This document shows positions 25,955 to 33,880 of a DNA stretch of 36,240 bases, one piece after another (positions within the stretch are counted from its first letter, which is position 1; every line of letters begins with the position of its first letter). The notes under the pieces are model-generated. The model was not told the origin of the DNA and ran no database searches. It saw only the letters and a list, made by a program, of their open reading frames with translations. This DNA comes from an uncultured Clostridia bacterium (GTDB taxonomy: Bacteria > Bacillota > Clostridia > Oscillospirales > Acutalibacteraceae): NCBI GenBank assembly GCA_945988915.1, contig CAMFTS010000002.1, positions 1 through 36,240 of the forward strand, written 5' to 3'. The position numbers and the translations under genes are program-made.

Positions 25955-26504
25955 GATCTTTGGCCTCCTTTAATATTTCATTGTATAACGGTAAAAACCT
26001 ATTGCTCAACTTCATTAAGTCGTAGCATGTGCAGATTTTGTCTGCCAGAGTTAATATCATACCCTCCTTTGATTTCGGCGGTGCCAAATGAAGCGGCCAC
26101 ATATGAGAAAGTATCATATCCTGCTGTTTGTCGGTAAGTTCACCGAAGCAGAGCTCGGCATTTTTCTTTGCCTGTTTAGGATGATACCACGCATGAAGTT
26201 CATCGTGCTTCACTATATGCCAATCATATAGATAAAAATCATGCAACAACGACGCTCTTGTAGCCTCTTCAACACTGTATCCGTATAATAAATTTAATTT
26301 ATAAGCAATAAAAGACACAAAAACGCTGTGAAAATGACAGCTTATAATATTATGATGATGGAAATTTACCATTTCCTCAAATTTAGGATGATTAAGAATA
26401 TCTGCAACTTCATCAAGGTATCCGTCCAGATACTTCTTTTCTTCATCAACATTAAAATTAACAATAGAATTATATGCTTCTAATAATTTTGTTCTGTTCA
26501 TCAT
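25944..26504 (-). CDS. HD-domain phosphohydrolase-like protein
   Basis: The 186-residue protein has the arrangement of metal-dependent HD hydrolases: H near 57 (SCHFHSVFVSF), the HD pair in LLHDFYLYDWH, further histidines in HAWYHPKQ and ILSHMWPL, and a distal ADK acidic site. Substrate unknown; the family includes nucleotide and other phosphate-ester hydrolases. Two adjacent ATG codons begin the frame (26504 and 26501); AGAGG is better spaced to the second. It heads a two-gene unit with the overlapping CmpB-family gene and has its own promoter. No membrane segment or signal peptide. Confidence 0.75.
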   Translation of the reverse strand: MMNRTKLLEAYNSIVNFNVDEEKKYLDGYLDEVADILNHPKFEEMVNFHHHNIISCHFHSVFVSFIAYKLNLLYGYSVEEATRASLLHDFYLYDWHIVKHDELHAWYHPKQAKKNAELCFGELTDKQQDMILSHMWPLHLAPPKSKEGMILTLADKICTCYDLMKLSNRFLPLYNEILKEAKDRVN

Positions 26505-26529
26505 AAACCTCTTATAACAAATTCACTTG

Positions 26530-26558
26530 ATTATATACTGAATTATTATATAAATCAA
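26530..26558 (-). promoter_or_regulatory. Sigma-A promoter of the HD/CmpB pair
   Basis: Minus-strand TTGATT (26553-26558), 17-base spacer, TATAAT (26530-26535), about 25 bases ahead of the HD gene start. Confidence 0.78.
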
Positions 26559-26577
26559 TAATAAAATTCAACAAATT

Positions 26578-26604
26578 AAAAAGCCGAGTTAATTCTCGGC
26601 TTTT
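26578..26604 (-). terminator. Terminator after the D,D-carboxypeptidase gene
   Basis: AAAAGCCGAG pairs with CTCGGCTTTT around a six-base loop; on the minus strand the right arm runs into TTTTTAATTTG. It lies between the carboxypeptidase stop and the HD-gene promoter. Confidence 0.88.
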
Positions 26605-26622
26605 AACGGTCAAAAAGCAATA

Positions 26623-28059
26623 TTATTTTTTACCCGTGGGTCTTTTTTTATTCGTATTTGCAGTTGTTTTTTTCTTTTGCGGTTGTTTACTGTTTATATT
26701 CTTTAAATTCTTAGCTCCCGAATACATCACAGGTCTTGTTCTGCCTTCGCTTCGTTTCATATTTTTTTCGTTTTGCTTTCTGAGCATAAAAAGATATGAA
26801 ATTCCGATTATTGACGCAAGAACAACAAGAATAATAAATACCGGTGATGTGACTACCACCTTAATCGCATGAAAAATCCAAAGAAATACATTTACGCTTA
26901 CATCCTCTGCCGCAACGAGGTCAACGGTTGCAATTACGCTGTCTGCATAAAGAATATTTGCTTTTCCGATTACCTCGCCTTTTTTTACGGGCGCATTTAT
27001 CTGCTTAGGAGTTTCTTTTTCGATGGGTTGAATTAAAACGCTGCCCTCATCGCTTCCCGTCGGAACAAGAGCCGTTACATCATTTGCGGGAATCAATCTT
27101 ACATGGTCGGCGTCAAAGGAAAGCTTAACATCAACAACTGTCACGATTTGAGAAACATCGGCAATTTTTTCAAGTCTGATATTTTCAAACACCCATTTAT
27201 AAAGGCGTTTTGACTCGGTAAATGCAAGGTTTTCTTTAGTTCCGTCTCCGTTAAGGTCCTTTGACGGAGCATTAAGAATAATACAACAGTAATTGTAGCC
27301 GTCTTTACTTGCTTTTGAAACTACACAGCATCCTGCCTTTTCCGTAGTTCCTGCTTTAATTCCTTGCACATATTTGTAATAATAAGTATGATAATTAGCA
27401 TTAATCAGCCAGTTGGAATTATAAAAATTGCGCTCGTCGCTTTTATTTGTCTTTTCAAGCGTATATTTGTTGGTATTACAAATTTCCATAAACGACGGCA
27501 AATTCACAGCATGCTTAACGATAAGCGCTAAATCCTTTGCTGTTGTGTATTGATTTTCCGAATCAAGTCCGTGCGGATTTTCAAAATGCGTATCGGTACA
27601 GCCTATTGATGCAACAAACTCATTCATCATCGCAACAAATTTTTCAATGTTTCCCCCGCCGATATAATCAGCAAGAATATTAGCTGATTCATTTGCAGAT
27701 TTCACCATAAGACAATACAACAGCTGTCTGACAGTTAACTCCTCATCTGCTTTTAAAACCGCAGGAGCTGATTTTGTTCCCCTTAAAAGCGAAATACAGT
27801 ATTCGGGAACAGTAATTTTCTGTTCAAGATTTTCACAATTCTCAAGTACAACAACCGCAGTTATTATTTTTGTAAGGGAAGCCATAGCTGTTTTTTTATT
27901 TGAATTCTTATCGAATATTACGGTTCCGTCATCAAGGCTGAAAAGCAATACAATATCAGCTTCGGTGTCAAGCTCGGAATTATAATTCGCCGACACCGGC
28001 AATATAAAAGCGGGAGAAATAAAAATTAAAACAGTAAGCAACAAACTGATGAATCTTTT
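26623..28059 (-). CDS. D-alanyl-D-alanine carboxypeptidase (S11 family), membrane-anchored
   Basis: Trims the terminal D-Ala from peptidoglycan stem peptides outside the membrane. Started at the GTG at 28059 (478 residues), six bases after AGGGGG; a TTG at 28083 would add eight residues before the signal peptide without a ribosome site. Residues 1-25 form a signal peptide. The penicillin-binding motifs are SxxK at 62-65 (ASLTKI), SxN at 122-124 (KSANES) and KAGTT at 236-240. After the beta-sandwich domain there is a C-terminal membrane span (about residues 400-430) and a strongly basic tail (KKKTTANTNKKRPTGKK). This differs from the amphipathic tail of DacA-type enzymes. It may be a vegetative or sporulation DacF-like enzyme; sequence does not decide. 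Confidence 0.92.
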   Translation of the reverse strand, partial: KRFISLLLTVLIFISPAFILPVSANYNSELDTEADIVLLFSLDDGTVIFDKNSNKKTAMASLTKIITAVVVLENCENLEQKITVPEYCISLLRGTKSAPAVLKADEELTVRQLLYCLMVKSANESANILADYIGGGNIEKFVAMMNEFVASIGCTDTHFENPHGLDSENQYTTAKDLALIVKHAVNLPSFMEICNTNKYTLEKTNKSDERNFYNSNWLINANYHTYYYKYVQGIKAGTTEKAGCCVVSKASKDGYNYCCIILNAPSKDLNGDGTKENLAFTESKRLYKWVFENIRLEKIADVSQIVTVVDVKLSFDADHVRLIPANDVTALVPTGSDEGSVLIQPIEKETPKQINAPVKKGEVIGKANILYADSVIATVDLVAAEDVSVNVFLWIFHAIKVVVTSPVFIILVVLASIIGISYLFMLRKQNEKNMKRSEGRTRPVMYSGAKNLKNINSKQPQKKKTTANTNKKRPTGKK

Positions 28060-28073
28060 CACAATAATCCCCC

Positions 28074-28102
28074 TTGAAAACAAAGTAAAAAAAGTGTATT
28101 AT
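28074..28102 (+). promoter_or_regulatory. Candidate promoter of the metallophosphoesterase gene
   Basis: TTGAAA (28074-28079), 17-base spacer, TATTAT (28097-28102), about 65 bases before the TTG start. It interleaves with the divergent carboxypeptidase promoter. Confidence 0.55.
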
Positions 28103-28115
28103 AAATATGCAATTT

Positions 28116-28144
28116 ATTATAGCAAAGAAATATGTAAATATCAA
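28116..28144 (-). promoter_or_regulatory. Candidate promoter of the carboxypeptidase gene
   Basis: Minus-strand TTGATA (28139-28144), 17-base spacer, TATAAT (28116-28121). A second TATAAT lies 13-18 bases further downstream with a weak TTGCTA, so the exact start is uncertain. Confidence 0.6.
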
Positions 28145-28168
28145 TTATATTTTAAGGATGTGTAAAAT

Positions 28169-28861
28169 TTGATTTTTATCACAGGCGACACTCACGGAGA
28201 AATCGACAGATTATCATCTTCAAAGCTCAAGCATCTTAAAGAGGGCGATACGCTTATTATTTGCGGAGACTTCGGTTTTATTTGGGATGACAGCAAAAAA
28301 GAGCAGAAGCTTATCCGTCAGCTCGGTAAAAGAAAATATAATATTTGCTTTATTGACGGCACACACGAGAATTTTTCATTGCTTAACAACTATGAAGTAA
28401 GTGCTTGGAAAGGCGGAAAAGTTCATAAAATATATGATAATCTTTACCATCTTATGAGAGGTCAGGTTTACACTATTGAGGGTAAAAGAATATTCACAAT
28501 GGGCGGCGGTGAAAGTCCTGATATTGATATCAGAACTGAAGAAAACGGTTGGTCTAAAGAAGAAATTCCGACTCAGGAGGAGCTTATTGAGGGTGCACAA
28601 AACCTTGAAAAATACGATTATACGATAGATTACATTGTAACTCACGAGCCCCCTACCAAAATCAAGGGATTTTTACAGATGAACGATTATGATAATCTTC
28701 GTGTTTCGGCTCTTAACGCTTATTTTGAAGAGCTTTCACATTCCTGTAAATTTAACAGATGGTTCTTCGGCAGTCTTCATATGGACAAATATATTTCAAC
28801 GACTCACATTTCGGTATTTAAAAGCATAATTGATGCAGAAACCGGCGAAAAGATTAATTGA
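28169..28861 (+). CDS. Metallophosphoesterase of unknown substrate
   Basis: Calcineurin-like phosphoesterase with all five metal motifs in order: GDTHGE at 6-11, GDFG at 33-36, GTHEN at 64-68, THEPP in the second half and GSLHMD near residue 208. The 230-residue length fits a single-domain cytosolic enzyme. The substrate cannot be predicted. It starts with TTG: AAGGA lies 10 bases upstream, the only nearby ATG (28158) is out of frame and stops after four codons, and the first residues (IFITGDTHG) are already the beta-strand of the fold, so little can be missing. Single-gene unit with its own promoter and terminator. Confidence 0.85.
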   Translation: MIFITGDTHGEIDRLSSSKLKHLKEGDTLIICGDFGFIWDDSKKEQKLIRQLGKRKYNICFIDGTHENFSLLNNYEVSAWKGGKVHKIYDNLYHLMRGQVYTIEGKRIFTMGGGESPDIDIRTEENGWSKEEIPTQEELIEGAQNLEKYDYTIDYIVTHEPPTKIKGFLQMNDYDNLRVSALNAYFEELSHSCKFNRWFFGSLHMDKYISTTHISVFKSIIDAETGEKIN

Positions 28862-28867
28862 GCATAG

Positions 28868-28902
28868 ATTAACGGGTAAGGCGTTATGCCTTACCCGTTA
28901 AT
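28868..28902 (+). terminator. Terminator after the metallophosphoesterase gene
   Basis: A 15-bp perfect stem (28868-28882 with 28888-28902) with loop GTTAT is followed by TATTTTTTATTT on the plus strand. The convergent symporter gene ends 12 bases further on and may use the same hairpin. Confidence 0.93.
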
Positions 28903-28913
28903 TATTTTTTATT

Positions 28914-30314
28914 TCAAGCATTCTTTTCTTCCGCTCTTTTTTCTATGATATAATCGTGTACCTTATCAGCAAGATCGCCATAGATTTTGAATTTCTTTCT
29001 GAATACAAAAAGTGATGCCGTAAGGAAGATTATCGGCGCACCGAAAGCAAGTAATCCGATACCTGTCTTTGTTCCTTCAGAGAACATTCCTGCCTTGTTC
29101 TGCGCATTGTAATTCATCATCCAGAGCGTACCGAAAAGTACTATTGTTTGTATTGTATATGCCATCTTCTGCAAAAAGCCCTTCATTGAGAAGGTTATGC
29201 TTTCATTTCTTATTCCGTTCTTGTATTCTCCGTAGTCAACAATATCTGCCAGGAATATTGTCTGTGAAACGAACATTGAAGAAATACCTATTGACGCAAT
29301 AATATAGCAAAAATCAAGAACTATCGGTAACTTGATAAAAGCGCCGAATGTGAGCATTAAAGCATATCCGACTATTGAAATTACGAGAGATATTGTGTAA
29401 GTTGTTCGTTTTGAAAATTTCTGCGAAAGTACGGGAACAACAAAAAGACCGAGTATTGAGCCGACTGCTCCGATAGTTCCGAAAAGAGACTGTTTCGTAG
29501 GATCGCCAAGTGCATCGGAGAAATAATATGCCGCTGTTGAGCTTGTGAGATACCAACCCGCATTTGAAAGCATAGCGAATATCATAAATACTACAAGCTG
29601 GTCGTTTGATTTAATAACTCTGAATATCTGTTTTAAGCTGAATTTTTGCTTTTTATTATATACAACATTTGTTTCCTTTGTTGTAAGCACGCAGATAAGT
29701 GAGAAAAATACAAGAGCTATGCCACAGATAATTGCCCATTTTGAAAAGCCTGACGCTGAATAGCCTTTATCTGTTTTCTGTTCCAAATCACTTGCAAGCA
29801 ACGGGCAGATAATGGGTGTCAGAATTGATATTATTCCCTGGCCCAAGCCTGAAAAGGTTCTTGCTACCGTTGCAACAAGGTTTCTTTCTTTTTCTTCGCT
29901 CGTGAACGACGGAACCATTGACCAATAAGGTATATCCGCCATTGTGTTTGTCATACCCCAAAGAATATACATTACTGCAATGTAAATACAGAGCTTCATA
30001 CCGCTCAATCCAAAGGATGTAAACAATAATGAAAGTACTACTGCATTGGAAATTGCTCCGATTAAAATCCACGGACGGTACTTGCCGAATTTAGTTTTTG
30101 TATTGTCAACGATTGTACCCATCATCGGGTCGTTGATGCCGTCCCAGATTCTTGCAATCGGTGTGAGAACGAGCAAAAACGCCTCGGGAATATTAAGCAC
30201 GCTTGAAAGATAATACGAAAGGTATGTATAAAACATACCGTAGCTTAAATCAAGACCTATTGCCCCGACTCCGTAGCCTAATTTGCTCTTAATAAACTTC
30301 AACTGTTCTTTCAT
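28914..30314 (-). CDS. GPH-family (MelB-like) sugar:cation symporter
   Basis: Membrane carrier of the glycoside-pentoside-hexuronide family, which imports sugars or sugar conjugates with Na+ or H+. The 466 residues form about 12 spans. The family signature is clear: RIWDGINDPMMGTIVDNTKT with D58 and D62 at the cation-binding positions (MelB D55/D59), followed by KFGKYRPWILIG. A second cytoplasmic motif, DIVDYGEYKNGIRNES, is also typical. The substrate is unknown; no glycosidase is adjacent. The ATG overlaps the TAA of the preceding gene by one base (TAATG) and only a weak AGTAGG precedes it, so translation probably depends on coupling to that gene. Confidence 0.9.
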   Translation of the reverse strand: MKEQLKFIKSKLGYGVGAIGLDLSYGMFYTYLSYYLSSVLNIPEAFLLVLTPIARIWDGINDPMMGTIVDNTKTKFGKYRPWILIGAISNAVVLSLLFTSFGLSGMKLCIYIAVMYILWGMTNTMADIPYWSMVPSFTSEEKERNLVATVARTFSGLGQGIISILTPIICPLLASDLEQKTDKGYSASGFSKWAIICGIALVFFSLICVLTTKETNVVYNKKQKFSLKQIFRVIKSNDQLVVFMIFAMLSNAGWYLTSSTAAYYFSDALGDPTKQSLFGTIGAVGSILGLFVVPVLSQKFSKRTTYTISLVISIVGYALMLTFGAFIKLPIVLDFCYIIASIGISSMFVSQTIFLADIVDYGEYKNGIRNESITFSMKGFLQKMAYTIQTIVLFGTLWMMNYNAQNKAGMFSEGTKTGIGLLAFGAPIIFLTASLFVFRKKFKIYGDLADKVHDYIIEKRAEEKNA

Positions 30315-31606
30315 TATACTGTCTGACCTACTTTCACTGCTTCTGACTCTGCCTTCTTAGCGAGCTTTTCTTTATTTCGCTTGCAGGCTCTCTTGATTGC
30401 CGCTATGCATCCGAGAAGAACTGCAAAATATAGTATTTCTTTTACCGTACTCAATGTACTTTCAAAAATTGACATTGAAAGAAAGCCTACCAAAGATGAT
30501 ACAAAAGCTATTGCGTATCTCTTATACCAACCGTGGCTTCTGCAGAGATAAAGGACATCGGTTATTATTACCGCTACAAAGGCAGTAAATATAACTGTTC
30601 CGATTATTCCGCCCTCTGTAACCACTTCAACAAAAAGATTGTGCGCATGTGAAAACTCTATTGATTTTGACAACAGGTATTCATTAACATTTCCGCTTCC
30701 TGCGCCTAAACCGAGCAAAGCATTTTCTTTAAATGCTTTAAAGCAAATTTTCCAAAGTTCAAATCTGTAATTTGTTGAAAGGTCGTCACTTGTAGCGACA
30801 CCTCTTCGTTCAAATAATACAGCAAGAAGAATTACAGCAGTAACCAAGGCCGCACCCGACATAAACTTTGCAGGCTTTTTTCCTGCAAATGAAAGCATCA
30901 TAAAGGAAAGTACAACGGCAACTGCTGCTCCTCTCAGGAAAGTAAACATTATTCCGAAGAAGATGAATACTCCCGCAACAAGTGAAAGTGTGCGGCGTTT
31001 CTTGGTCGTTGCATAAAAAGAACAGAAAGCTGCCAACGGGAATGCCATTACAAGAAAGGTTGCAAGAACAAGAGGACTGTTAAAACAGCCTGAAGTTCTG
31101 TCAATGGTATCCTCAAAAAACACATTGTAACGCATTAAGTTATAAATAACAGTATCTGCTTTTTCATAAATCGGGCTTGGGAAATACTGCGACTTGCCTA
31201 TCGCCATAAAAGCCATCTGAATTATAGCCACAATGCTGTTCAGCGCAGCCGAGCCGACAAAACAGAGCATAATATTTTCAAGTCTGTCTCTTGAGTCAGA
31301 CATACTTGCAACAAGCAAAAATACAAGAAGCGCACAAGTCCAAGTAACACCGGAAGCAATACTTGCAAGCTTTACCTGAGCCCAAATCGCGCTTAAAAAC
31401 ATATATACAATATAAACCGCCATTACCTTTGCGGTTCTGCCCGCAGTAATAGCATCTCTCTGCTTTTTTTCCATAAGAAAATAAATTGCCAATACAATAA
31501 CCGAAACAAGCGCAAGATACTCAGGTAAAAGGCTTCCGAATAAAACTGCTATTGTTAATAATTTATAATAAACCGAATAGTGCTTTTCTTTTAAATAATT
31601 AAGCAT
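30314..31606 (-). CDS. O-antigen ligase / polymerase-like membrane protein (Wzy_C family)
   Basis: Polytopic protein of the O-antigen ligase/polymerase superfamily, whose members join lipid-linked glycans to an acceptor or polymerise them outside the membrane. The 430 residues have about 11-12 spans. The large periplasm-side loop before the last spans holds the usual marks: YRFELWKICFKAFKENALLG, GLGAGSGNVNEYL and HAHNLFVEVVTEGG, including the conserved Arg and His. A basic tail (KRACKRNKEKLAKK) ends the protein. In a Gram-positive cell the likely product is an exopolysaccharide or secondary cell-wall glycan. GGAGGAAAG precedes the ATG. It is first in a two-gene unit with the GPH symporter; no glycosyltransferases are adjacent. 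Confidence 0.82.
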   Translation of the reverse strand: MLNYLKEKHYSVYYKLLTIAVLFGSLLPEYLALVSVIVLAIYFLMEKKQRDAITAGRTAKVMAVYIVYMFLSAIWAQVKLASIASGVTWTCALLVFLLVASMSDSRDRLENIMLCFVGSAALNSIVAIIQMAFMAIGKSQYFPSPIYEKADTVIYNLMRYNVFFEDTIDRTSGCFNSPLVLATFLVMAFPLAAFCSFYATTKKRRTLSLVAGVFIFFGIMFTFLRGAAVAVVLSFMMLSFAGKKPAKFMSGAALVTAVILLAVLFERRGVATSDDLSTNYRFELWKICFKAFKENALLGLGAGSGNVNEYLLSKSIEFSHAHNLFVEVVTEGGIIGTVIFTAFVAVIITDVLYLCRSHGWYKRYAIAFVSSLVGFLSMSIFESTLSTVKEILYFAVLLGCIAAIKRACKRNKEKLAKKAESEAVKVGQTV

Positions 31607-31644
31607 ATTTCGCTTTCCTCCGAAAACGCGTTATAGTAATTTGT

Positions 31645-31673
31645 ATAATATCATACTTTCTATAAAAAAACAA
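31645..31673 (-). promoter_or_regulatory. Promoter of the O-antigen ligase-like/symporter pair
   Basis: Minus-strand TTGTTT (31668-31673), 17-base spacer, TATTAT (31645-31650). About 30 bases further upstream TTTTAACAAAT occurs twice in tandem (31701 and 31713), significance unknown. Confidence 0.65.
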
Positions 31674-31754
31674 TATTATAAAAGTATATAGCTAATCATC
31701 TTTTAACAAATTTTTTAACAAATATTACTAAATTATGAATTTTTTAAAAAAGGG

Positions 31755-31782
31755 TTGATTTTTTCTATATATTGGCTAAAAT
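31755..31782 (+). promoter_or_regulatory. Sigma-A promoter of groESL
   Basis: TTGATT (31755-31760), 16-base spacer, TAAAAT (31777-31782), immediately followed by the CIRCE operator. Confidence 0.8.
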
Positions 31783-31787
31783 ATATA

Positions 31788-31814
31788 TTAGCACTCGGGA
31801 TTAAAGAGTGCTAA
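31788..31814 (+). promoter_or_regulatory. CIRCE operator (HrcA binding site)
   Basis: TTAGCACTC-N9-GAGTGCTAA is an exact match to the CIRCE consensus. It lies five bases after the -10 box, so it covers the transcription start, and predicts HrcA repression of groESL relieved by heat shock. hrcA itself is not in the window. Confidence 0.98.
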
Positions 31815-31840
31815 AATCATCAATAATATTTTATATATAG

Positions 31841-32137
<297 letters not shown>

Positions 32138-32151
32138 TTTTTTGGAGGTAA

Positions 32152-33795
<1,644 letters not shown>

Positions 33796-33810
33796 TAATA
33801 TAATCAATAT

Positions 33811-33863
33811 ATAAAAACAAAAACGGGACGCAAACAATGCTTGCGTCCCGTTTTTGTTTTTAT
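33811..33863. terminator. Bidirectional terminator between groEL and pheT
   Basis: A perfect 23-bp inverted repeat (33811-33833 with 33841-33863) with a seven-base loop. The inner GC-rich core ACGGGACGCAA/TTGCGTCCCGT is flanked by an A-run on one side and a T-run on the other, so it works as an intrinsic terminator for both convergent genes. Confidence 0.95.
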
Positions 33864-33880
33864 ACTGTTGTTTGTAATTA

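Noticed and set aside
28060-28083. TTG start for the carboxypeptidase at 28083
   Set aside because: It would place eight polar residues before the signal peptide and includes the AGGGGG ribosome site of the GTG at 28059 within the coding region.
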